Assembly: GCA_947040945.1 (NCBI GenBank)
Contig: CAMRCO010000011.1
Coordinates: 1 to 36,730 of the forward strand
Reading direction: 5' to 3'
Origin: an uncultured Spirochaetia bacterium
GTDB taxonomy: Bacteria; Spirochaetota; Brachyspiria; Brachyspirales; Brachyspiraceae
DNA length: 36,730 bases
Shown piece by piece: positions 1 through 7,806 of this stretch; within the stretch, counting starts at the first letter, position 1, and each line of letters starts with the position of its first letter. Position numbers and translations under genes: made by a program. The notes beneath the pieces were generated by a model. It made no database searches and was not told where the DNA came from. It saw only the letters and a program-made list of their open reading frames with translations.

Positions 1-26
1 ATTAAACTTTTTTACAAAAAATTAGA

Positions 27-662
27 TTAAACTTTTTTGTATACAAAGAAATGTATTGAAAGTCCTTTGGCTCTCATTTTCTCTTCATACAGAGTAACTT
101 TATAGCCTTCTAAATATGGCTTATACTTTTCATCTAATGTATTTTCAAATAGGGTAGTACTTTCGAATACTGGGTTTATAGTTTCTAATGCATAACATTT
201 ATCATCTGTAACAGCATGAAATAATGCATCACTTTTTAATATTGAATGTACTAGGCTTAAAAAATTATGTGTGAATATGCGTCTATGTGTATGTCGTTTT
301 TTAGGCCAAGGGTCTGGGAAGTTTAGGTATGCTTTGTCGAAATAATAATTTTCTTTAAGTAAGTTTTCAATAATGGTATTTGCTTCACCAAATAATATTG
401 TAATATTTTTTAGGTTTCTTTTGTATGCTTTTGATAATGTTTTTTTGGCAGCTTTGAGTGAATACTCTATACCTATAAAATGTGTTTGAGGATTTTCTAA
501 TGCATGTTCAACTAAAAATTTTCCATTGCCAGAACCTATTTCTATTTCATAATTTGCAAATGATTCTAACCTTTGTTTAAGGCATTCTTTTGTGTCCTCA
601 TCAGATGCTGTTAATATATATTGTTTTATAATTTCGTCTGTAAGTGTAATATTGTTTCTGAT
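27..662 (-). CDS. trmB: tRNA (guanine-N7-)-methyltransferase TrmB; apparent ATC (or ATT) start
   Basis: Manual minus-strand translation: RNNITLTDEIIKQYILTASDED...YEIEIGSGNGKFLVEHALENPQTHFIGIEYS...KAYLNFPDPWPKKRHTHRRIF...; SAM motif and PDPWPKKRHxKRR signature are TrmB-like. Absent from the ORF track because no ATG/GTG/TTG start lies in frame. Confidence 0.85.
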   Translation of the reverse strand: MRNNITLTDEIIKQYILTASDEDTKECLKQRLESFANYEIEIGSGNGKFLVEHALENPQTHFIGIEYSLKAAKKTLSKAYKRNLKNITILFGEANTIIENLLKENYYFDKAYLNFPDPWPKKRHTHRRIFTHNFLSLVHSILKSDALFHAVTDDKCYALETINPVFESTTLFENTLDEKYKPYLEGYKVTLYEEKMRAKGLSIHFFVYKKV

Positions 663-681
663 ACTAATTCTCCTTAATTTC

Positions 682-1788
682 TTAAAAAACTATTTTTCCC
701 ATTAAATAATATCTTTCATCGGTCGAGCCTTGAAATCCAAAAGTAAACTGATTATATTTTATATATGCAGTATATTCAAGTAGGAATAAACTGTTGTCTT
801 TATTAACATTATTATCACTACTATAGGGTAAATAAAACATAGGTCTTATGGCTATATTAAATACGCTATACTCAATGCCAATTTCATTTCTTATATAATG
901 GGCAACATCGACTTTTAACGTGTATTCTAAAAGCAAATTAATCCATAGCTTTTCATCTAAGAGTGGAATTTTACCTGCACTTGATACTTGAAATAAATGC
1001 TGTGAGAAGTCGAAGTCATCTGGTGAAAGAGAGCTTTTGCTATTATTCTGATATAAAGCAGACACTTCAAAATATTCAAAATTAAATTTTACCAATGCTG
1101 CGAGTGGGATTGAGTCTTCCCAAAAACCTTGAGAGTATGATACTTCATAATAATTTCCGATTAATCCAGCTCTAAATCCAGGCTGATTTTCTATTCGAGG
1201 TAAATACCAATGAGGCGTATTTGCATTATAAGAATCTGAATCAATAACCGAAGGCATTAACATAAAAGTAAAACCATTCACATCATTTACACTTCTTGTT
1301 CGCATAGATATAAGTATTCTAGTAAAAAAAATAGTTTCGATGCCAGCATCATAAAGTGATAAGTCAGCAGTAGGTTCAGTATTTACACCAAGGTCAAATT
1401 TGCTTGAAACTGTTATAAATGGTTTTATAGAAGTTGACCAATGAGGATAAAAATTGCGACTTACCATAAGATACATACTAGGCATATAAAATATTGACCT
1501 GCTAAAATCAGCCCCAATATCCATTGTTAGGTGAACATCTATTTTTGAAAGCTCACCTAAAAGTGTGGTAGGGCCAAGGCTTTCTATTGTTCTAACTTTT
1601 TTATAACTATTATGTATGTAGTCGTATGGGATTAATCTTCTTGTGTATCTTTTATTTTCAAAGCCTATATAAGGATGTATATTTTTATATGTAGAGAGGA
1701 GATCTTGAAATTTTGTAGTGTATGGGGACACTCCATATAGTGTTAGTCCATAAAATATTGTTAAAAAAATTATTATAATTATTTTCAT
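682..1788 (-). CDS. Hypothetical exported protein, possibly outer-membrane beta-barrel
   Basis: 368 aa ORF with hydrophobic N-terminal signal-like segment (MKIIIIIFLTIFYGLTLYG) and alternating aromatic/polar strand-like sequence ending in F. Confidence 0.6.
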   Translation of the reverse strand: MKIIIIIFLTIFYGLTLYGVSPYTTKFQDLLSTYKNIHPYIGFENKRYTRRLIPYDYIHNSYKKVRTIESLGPTTLLGELSKIDVHLTMDIGADFSRSIFYMPSMYLMVSRNFYPHWSTSIKPFITVSSKFDLGVNTEPTADLSLYDAGIETIFFTRILISMRTRSVNDVNGFTFMLMPSVIDSDSYNANTPHWYLPRIENQPGFRAGLIGNYYEVSYSQGFWEDSIPLAALVKFNFEYFEVSALYQNNSKSSLSPDDFDFSQHLFQVSSAGKIPLLDEKLWINLLLEYTLKVDVAHYIRNEIGIEYSVFNIAIRPMFYLPYSSDNNVNKDNSLFLLEYTAYIKYNQFTFGFQGSTDERYYLMGKIVF

Positions 1789-1812
1789 ATATAAAATATA
1801 TCATAGTGTGCA

Positions 1813-1851
1813 AAAATAGACAAATACATAAATACTGTATTTGCCTATTTT
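1813..1851. terminator. Hairpin, probable terminator between the symporter remnant and the downstream gene
   Basis: AAAATAG-a-CAAATACA taaatac TGTATTTG-c-CTATTTT: 15 paired bases with one internal mismatch. Confidence 0.55.
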
Positions 1852-1860
1852 ATATTGTGA

Positions 1861-2316
1861 TTAATTTTTTGTGCTAACCTCTTTATCCCAACACTGCATA
1901 GCTTCGTGCTTTAGTTCAGGAGTTCGGTATACTGTATACACAGGTGTTTTTATTTCTTCTTTTAATTGCTTTTCATAATCGTTTAGAACTATCATTGCAG
2001 GTTTAATCATTATAAATATAACAACAATATTCATAAGTGCCATAAAGCCCATGAAAAAATCTCCAAGATTCCAAGCAAGTGGCATATTTATAAGAGCATC
2101 TGCTATTACCATAAATAAATTCATAGCAATAACTATATACTCAAGTTTTACTGGGCTATTGATTGATCCAGCTACCGCTTTTATATAAAAGAAGTTTCCA
2201 AGCACAGGACTATAGGCAAATAGAAGTACGCATAAAGTAATGAATCCTCCACCAAATGCCCCTAAATGCCCTGCCATTGCAAATTGTAAAAGAGCTATGC
2301 CTTGTAGACTTTCCAT
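1861..2316 (-). pseudogene. C-terminal fragment of an AgcS/AlsT-family sodium:amino-acid symporter
   Basis: 151 aa ORF: GIALLQFAMAGHLGAFGGGFITLCVLLFAYSPVLGNFFYIKAV...WNLGDFFMGFMALMNIVVIFIMIKPAMIVLNDYEKQ, which resembles the last third of AgcS transporters. The N-terminal two thirds are missing. Confidence 0.75.
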
Positions 2317-2375
2317 TTGTCAGATATAAGTGATAATGTTACTTCTACTGGACAAGACTTTTGGCTAAATTTCAT
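2295..2375 (-). pseudogene. N-terminal fragment of a HxlR-type winged-helix regulator, fused out of frame to the symporter remnant
   Basis: Minus-strand translation MKFSQKSCPVEVTLSLISDKWKVYKA*, preceded by AAAGGAG Shine-Dalgarno; CPVExTLxLIxxKWKV is the characteristic HxlR-family N-terminus. Confidence 0.7.
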
Positions 2376-2403
2376 TGAGAGTTACTCCTTTAGAAAATAT
2401 TTT

Positions 2404-3378
2404 TTACTCAGTAGCTCCATTCTTCATTAAATACTCTACAATTTCAGTATGATTATTCTCTGAAGCGACCATTAAAGCAGTATGTCCCCAATGATTTTTA
2501 ATGTTAAGGTCAGCGCCATTTTCTACTAGGTACTTAACTATTTCTAAATGTCCATCTTGAGAGGCACTAATCAAAGGGGTATATTCCATAGCATTCTGAA
2601 AATTAATATCTACGCCTAAGTCTAGTGATTCTTTTACTTTCTGAAGCCAGCCTGCAGATGCTCTGTCTACAATATCTACATCACTAATATCCGCTTTGTT
2701 TTCTATTAAGTAGTTAATTATTTCTGTTGAGTTATATTCCATAAGCTCTTGCCAAACTGTGTTTCCACTATAGCTATAGTTAAACCCTTTGATGGCATTG
2801 AGGTCAGCGTCCGCATCAATTAAATATTTCACTACCTCAGGGGTCTCGCCTCCATGTTGCATAGAAGCCGTTAATGCTGTGTGGCCATATTCTGTTTTGA
2901 AGTTAATGTTCGCTCCACTTTTTATTAAGTATTTTACTATTTCTAAATATTTAATAGCTTTTGCCTCGTCATCATTATAAGAAGCGGAATATGAAGCCTT
3001 GATTAATGCAGTATATCCGTCATAATTATCACTGATGTTTGGGTCAGCACCAGCATTAATTAAATATTTAACGACATCTATTTGCCCTTCGCTTGAAGCG
3101 AGCATTAAAGCTGTGAATCCTGAACTTTCACGCTTGAAATTCACTGAAGCCCCACTTTTAATTAAAGCTTTCACGGCTTCTAAGTCGCCACTTTCAGAGG
3201 CTTCTGTTAGGGTTTCGTTTTTTTCATCAAGCGACATATTGTCATAAGGAGTTGTGTCTATAATTTCTATTACTTCTTCTTTTACTCCTAAAACTACTTT
3301 GTCTTCTTCTATAACTTTATTTTCGTTTTCACTGCAAGAAACAAATAATATGAGCAACATTAATAAAATCGTTTTCAT
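2404..3378 (-). CDS. Ankyrin-repeat lipoprotein
   Basis: Signal peptide with lipobox (MKTILLMLLILFVSC) and multiple ankyrin repeats (GxTALMxASxxGxxxVVKYLIxxGADxN). Confidence 0.85.
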   Translation of the reverse strand: MKTILLMLLILFVSCSENENKVIEEDKVVLGVKEEVIEIIDTTPYDNMSLDEKNETLTEASESGDLEAVKALIKSGASVNFKRESSGFTALMLASSEGQIDVVKYLINAGADPNISDNYDGYTALIKASYSASYNDDEAKAIKYLEIVKYLIKSGANINFKTEYGHTALTASMQHGGETPEVVKYLIDADADLNAIKGFNYSYSGNTVWQELMEYNSTEIINYLIENKADISDVDIVDRASAGWLQKVKESLDLGVDINFQNAMEYTPLISASQDGHLEIVKYLVENGADLNIKNHWGHTALMVASENNHTEIVEYLMKNGATE

Positions 3379-3654
3379 TTTTTATACCCTAATTTTTTTA
3401 CTAAATAGAGCTTGATTTTACTATATAATTAAATATAAAACAAATATAGATGGTGAGTGTGAGGTTTAAGTCACTAAAAATACATCATATAAAATTGTTA
3501 TAAATAAAGTCTTCGTCAGTTATTTTTTTAATATTTAATAAATACCCTTTAATAGAATGTTGTATTGACAGTAATTTATGCTATATAATGCATATATTAG
3601 TCTTCAAGGAGTGTTTGTCTTGATTAAGATAATCTTTTATGATAGCATGTATAT

Positions 3655-5487
3655 ATGTCTTATAATAATACTCAAGATAAAGAAAGCGATAATAAAGTGA
3701 TAAGAGTATTGCCTCAAAATGTAGCGAACAGAATTGCTGCAGGCGAGGTTATAGAGCGACCTGCTTCAATGCTTAAAGAATTGCTTGAGAACTCTATTGA
3801 CTCAAATGCCATAAACATAAGCGTTACGGCTGTTGATGGTGGTATTAAGAGCTTAATTGTGGAGGACGATGGAGAAGGAATTGATTTTGATTCGCTTCCA
3901 TTAGCACTCACTCATCATGCAACAAGCAAAATTAATTCAATTGATGACCTAAACGCTATATATACTCTTGGTTTTCGTGGAGAGGCTTTGGCGTCTATTT
4001 CTGATGTCGCTCACATCGAAATTGTGTCGAGTAGGGGACTTGATACAAGTGGTGGTAAAATTGTTACACATGGTGGAGAGCTTATAACACATACTCCGCA
4101 TCCATATCCTAAAGGTACTCGCATTACTGTTCAAAATTTATTCTATAACATACCCGTTAGGTTTAAGTTTCTTAAAGCAACTTCAAGAGAGTTTATTATG
4201 CTTAAAGAGGTTTTTGAGAAGGTGGCTTTAGTTAATTATGATAAGTCAATGATTCTTAAAAATGGGGACAGGGCTACATTAAGTTATAAGAAAAAAGATA
4301 CTATTAGTGAGCGTGTGTTCGACTATTTAGGCACGGCTTATAATGACGAGAGTTTTATTGAGATTGAAGCAAAACGAGACTCTTTTTCGTTTTATATGAT
4401 ATGTTCAAATCAGCGTGTTATGCATTCAAACCGTAAGCACAACTTTATATTTCTTAATGGACGAGTAATTGAAAATAAAAGCATAGGCTACTCAATTAAA
4501 AATGCTTATAATGGCATTATTCCAAAAGATAAATTCCCACTCTATTTTTTATATATAACTCTTGATCATGAAAAAGTTGATGTTAATGTGCATCCAAGTA
4601 AAAAAGAGGTGAGAATAAAAAATGAAAGAGAAATAGCAGGTGTTCTTTATAATGAAATTCTTGCACATTTTAATGCTACAAATAAGTTTGTAAGTGTTGA
4701 TATATCGAGTGGTGTTAAATATTCTGATGAGAATAGAGACTATCAAAATAATGAAGAGCCTACTTTTGACAGTTTAGGTTTAGCAAGGGACTACACTACT
4801 ACTAATACATATTCAAACTCTGACTATAATAGCACTAATCAAAAACATGAGAATGATTACTCTTCTTTATATAAAGGAACTACAACTCATTATGAGGACA
4901 CAACATTTTCTAATTATACAGTAGCTTTGTGTCAAGTATTTTCGTCCTATATAATAGCCTCTAAAATGGGGCATATGTATATAATTGACCAACATGCAGC
5001 ATATGAGAGACTTAATTATGAAAGAATGTATAAGGTTATGGTTAATGAGCGTATTGAGTATGAAAAGCTACTTATTCCACTTGAAATAGAATATAAAGAC
5101 TACGAAATTGATATTCTAGAAGATGGCAGAGAAGTGTTAGAAGGTATTGGAATAAAGTTTGAAACTAGGTCGAAGAACACAGTTATTTTAGAAGATATTC
5201 CAATTTACTTTCCTAAAAATAGTAATATAGAAATTATCATAAAGAATGTGCTTGATAACTTTATAGCGAAAGATAAAACAGATACTATTGATAAGCTCAT
5301 TAAAAATACATGCAATATGATAGCCTGTAAATATTCACCTAAAGCAGGGGACACTCTTTCTTTAAGTGATATGCAAAAATTAATAGATATGCTTGAAAAT
5401 GAAAATATACTCACAAGTTGCCCTCATGGTAGACCATTTATACTAAGAATGTCAAAAGAATACTTAGATAGCAAATTTTTTAGATAA
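3655..5487 (+). CDS. mutL: DNA mismatch repair protein MutL
   Basis: N-terminal GHKL ATPase motifs (IAAGEVIERPASMLKELLENSIDS, TLGFRGEALASIS) and C-terminal endonuclease motif DQHAAYERLNYE, plus CPHGRP. Confidence 0.97.
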   Translation: MSYNNTQDKESDNKVIRVLPQNVANRIAAGEVIERPASMLKELLENSIDSNAINISVTAVDGGIKSLIVEDDGEGIDFDSLPLALTHHATSKINSIDDLNAIYTLGFRGEALASISDVAHIEIVSSRGLDTSGGKIVTHGGELITHTPHPYPKGTRITVQNLFYNIPVRFKFLKATSREFIMLKEVFEKVALVNYDKSMILKNGDRATLSYKKKDTISERVFDYLGTAYNDESFIEIEAKRDSFSFYMICSNQRVMHSNRKHNFIFLNGRVIENKSIGYSIKNAYNGIIPKDKFPLYFLYITLDHEKVDVNVHPSKKEVRIKNEREIAGVLYNEILAHFNATNKFVSVDISSGVKYSDENRDYQNNEEPTFDSLGLARDYTTTNTYSNSDYNSTNQKHENDYSSLYKGTTTHYEDTTFSNYTVALCQVFSSYIIASKMGHMYIIDQHAAYERLNYERMYKVMVNERIEYEKLLIPLEIEYKDYEIDILEDGREVLEGIGIKFETRSKNTVILEDIPIYFPKNSNIEIIIKNVLDNFIAKDKTDTIDKLIKNTCNMIACKYSPKAGDTLSLSDMQKLIDMLENENILTSCPHGRPFILRMSKEYLDSKFFR

Positions 5488-5557
5488 ACAAGCTCATGTT
5501 TAACATAGTGTTTTCCGTTAATGCTTATAGAACTAATTAAATTTGGAGATATTTAAG

Positions 5558-6409
5558 ATGAAACATATAACTTTTATTGCCTTTTTGTACGTTGTAATGG
5601 CATTGCCTGTTTATTCTTACGAAGCAGTACCTATTAAGTACTGGGATATAGTGTACGGTTCAACTATTGACGAAGTAAATGAAAAGCTTGTTGAGGCACA
5701 GATAATAACTGCTGCTATTGTGCCTGAAGAAGGTACATTATATGTAAGTCCTTATGCTGATCCTGATTTTACTTGGTATAATTATGCTTTGTCAGAATGG
5801 ATAAATATTACTTTTACTACAAGAAAGATAGAGGAGGTTTTTACAAGAGACACTTCTATTTTGCATTTTTCAAGACCTAAAGATGGCGAAGTAAAACGTA
5901 TTACAGTTAAAGGTTCTGACTTGGGAGCGAATGCTAATTCAGCTGTAGGGGATAGTACTCTTTGGGTTTATAGACTTTATTTTTATAATGATAAGCTTTT
6001 TACTGTGAGTGCGAGATATGAAAATGCTACTGTTATAAAAAGAACTAAAGCTCTAAATGATTATGAGTATGCTAATCCTGGATATGTTATGCATAAAGAA
6101 TTGTTTAAAAGAACATTAGGTTTAATGCATAATAAACTTGGTGGTTTTCATAGACAAAATACAAAAACTTTAGATGAATACACAACATTGTATTATGGTG
6201 GTTTTGAATCTCCTAATACGGGTACATTTGTTTCAGTATTTTATGGGGATAGCTTTAATGGTAAGTTTAATTATACGATTACTTTTGCTGATAATTTTTA
6301 TCTAAATACAATAGCTAAGAGATTCCAAAGAGGAAGCTATGAGCCCGGAACTGCTGGAAGTGATGTTCCTATTGAACTAGATAATGACTTGCCTGTATTT
6401 ATGGATTAA
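5558..6409 (+). CDS. Hypothetical exported protein
   Basis: Signal peptide MKHITFIAFLYVVMALPVYS; GGAG Shine-Dalgarno at 5545-5549 supports the ATG at 5558 rather than the TTG at 5543 used in the track. Confidence 0.65.
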   Translation: MKHITFIAFLYVVMALPVYSYEAVPIKYWDIVYGSTIDEVNEKLVEAQIITAAIVPEEGTLYVSPYADPDFTWYNYALSEWINITFTTRKIEEVFTRDTSILHFSRPKDGEVKRITVKGSDLGANANSAVGDSTLWVYRLYFYNDKLFTVSARYENATVIKRTKALNDYEYANPGYVMHKELFKRTLGLMHNKLGGFHRQNTKTLDEYTTLYYGGFESPNTGTFVSVFYGDSFNGKFNYTITFADNFYLNTIAKRFQRGSYEPGTAGSDVPIELDNDLPVFMD

Positions 6410-6434
6410 AAGTTAATATAATAATAATTTTTCT

Positions 6435-6472
6435 AGAGACATTTAATTTATTTTAAGTGTCTCTATTTTTTT
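6435..6472 (+). terminator. Rho-independent terminator
   Basis: AGAGACATTTAA tttatt TTAAGTGTCTCT (12-bp stem with one T-G pair) followed by ATTTTTTT. Confidence 0.85.
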
Positions 6473-6626
6473 ATGTTTTAAGTCTAAAGTTTTTAATGCT
6501 TTTATTTAATAGGTTCGATAAGTGTAAAATCTTGTAACAATAATTAGTAAATATTTATTTCTATTTTTTATTTTATTTGCCATAATGATTAATAGTTTTA
6601 ACCTGTAGTATTTTAGTTTTATATAA

Positions 6627-6660
6627 TACCATAGACGAAAATGATGTTTTGTCTATGGTA
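6627..6660. repeat. Inverted repeat at the putative start of a small ORF
   Basis: TACCATAGAC - 14 nt - GTCTATGGTA, perfect 10-bp arms. Confidence 0.6.
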
Positions 6661-6906
6661 AATAATGATTATAATTCTGCAAGTAATATAGCTTTTCTTC
6701 TTGATGTTTCTGAAGTATTAGAAGATTATGCTAAAAAGATATCGGTAAATAATCTCAAAGATTCTCTGATGTTGCAAAATGATACAGCACAATTGGTCAA
6801 AGACAATCAAGAGTTTAGTGTATATGTGAGCTTATTAATAAAAGGTAATATAATTATAGTTAGAAAATGTGAAAAAGTATCAGACTTAAACTTGCTGCTT
6901 GCTTAG
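6649..6906 (+). CDS. Small hypothetical ORF, possibly a gene remnant
   Basis: 85 aa with TTG start and no convincing RBS. The frame is open upstream to 6589, so the true start is uncertain. Confidence 0.3.
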   Translation: MSMVNNDYNSASNIAFLLDVSEVLEDYAKKISVNNLKDSLMLQNDTAQLVKDNQEFSVYVSLLIKGNIIIVRKCEKVSDLNLLLA

Positions 6907-6949
6907 AAGAACATTTTTCTCATTCTTTGGAGAAAGTATTTGAATAGAC

Positions 6950-6985
6950 TAATAAAAATGTTAGAATAGCTTGACATTTTTATTA
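6950..6985. repeat. Perfect inverted repeat upstream of the TonB receptor remnant
   Basis: TAATAAAAATGT - 12 nt - ACATTTTTATTA, perfect 12-bp arms. Confidence 0.6.
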
Positions 6986-6990
6986 AAAAG

Positions 6991-7008
6991 TGTTAGGTTG
7001 ACCTAACA
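6991..7008. promoter_or_regulatory. Putative metal-regulator operator (DtxR/IdeR-like palindrome)
   Basis: TGTTAGGT-TG-ACCTAACA, 8-bp perfect arms with 2-nt centre, next to iron-uptake genes; core TTAGGTTxxCCTAA resembles DtxR/IdeR boxes. Confidence 0.45.
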
Positions 7009-7012
7009 TATA

Positions 7013-7713
7013 AAATATGTGTTTTAACAACTGCAAATGGGTCAGCTATATCTTCAGGGCGTTTTGGAAAGCAAGTTTCTTTACGTGGTTTTGATACTCA
7101 AAATGTAGTAGTTGTTATTGATGGATAAAGGGTCGAAACACCAAGTCATCATGGTTTTGAAATATTAAGAAGTATTCCTGTATCAATGATTGAAAGAATA
7201 GAAATACTTGAAGGAGCTAGTTCATTCCTATGGGGAAGTGACGCTATGGGTAGTTTTGTATATATTCAAACAAAACAAGGAGCATGTACAAAAGGTTTAT
7301 CTGGTTCTTTTGGGGCAAGTTATGGGAATAATTTTGAATTAATGGGACAGGTAATAAAACAAGACCATATATGAATCTAAGTTATGGTTTTGAAAATTAT
7401 TCTATAAATAGCACTAGTGAGGCATTTGTTGTTTGGTATATTAATGAGATATTCACGCTAAAAGATGGCTATAATTTTAACTTAGGAAATCCAAACTTAA
7501 AACCTGAAAATGCTTGGAGTTATGAAGGAACAGTTGAATTCTATCCTACAGATGGATTAGTTTTTTTAGTGGGTATTTTTAGAACTGATGCTACAGACCT
7601 TATTGAAAATGTTGATGCTGGTGTGTCTGTGGTTATGGGCAAAAAATGTTAGTGATGCTGATATTGACAAAGAAGGAATTAATTGTCTATTTGGTTTCGA
7701 TTTATACTTTTAA
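7013..7713 (+). pseudogene. TonB-dependent outer-membrane receptor, degraded
   Basis: Plug fragment SGRFGKQVSLRGFDTQNVVVVIDG*RVETPSHHGFEILRSIPVSMIERIEILEGASSFLWGSDAMGSFVYIQTKQG with in-frame TAA at 7126-7128. A barrel fragment in another frame (NFNLGNPNLKPENAWSYEGTVEFYPTDGLVFLVGIFRTDATDLIENVDAG) is followed by a further frameshift (NVSDADID). Start codon, signal peptide and most of the barrel are missing. Confidence 0.85.
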
Positions 7714-7742
7714 ATCTTAATATTGTAAAAAATGCAGTGATA

Positions 7743-7787
7743 AACTTATTTGTTACAATATAATACAATTATGGTAACAAATAAGTT
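7743..7787. promoter_or_regulatory. Large perfect dyad enclosing a TATAAT element upstream of the ABC importer
   Basis: AACTTATTTGTTAC - aaTATAATacaattatg (17-nt centre) - GTAACAAATAAGTT, perfect 14-bp arms. Confidence 0.6.
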
Positions 7788-7806
7788 ATTAATAGAAAAA
7801 AACTAT

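Noticed and set aside
1-40. Direct repeat attaaactttttt at the left edge
   Set aside because: Short, A/T-rich and at the end of trmB; not distinguishable from composition.
2789-3247. Plus-strand ORFs 2789-2980 and 3035-3247
   Set aside because: Antisense to the ankyrin-repeat gene; they mirror the repeated codons and have no RBS or family signature.
3565-3589. TTGACA...TATAAT upstream of mutL as a promoter
   Set aside because: The spacer is only 13 nt, too short for a standard sigma-70-type promoter; TATAAT-like strings are common in this AT-rich DNA.
3714-5414. Minus-strand ORFs inside mutL
   Set aside because: Shadow ORFs antisense to a clear MutL coding frame.
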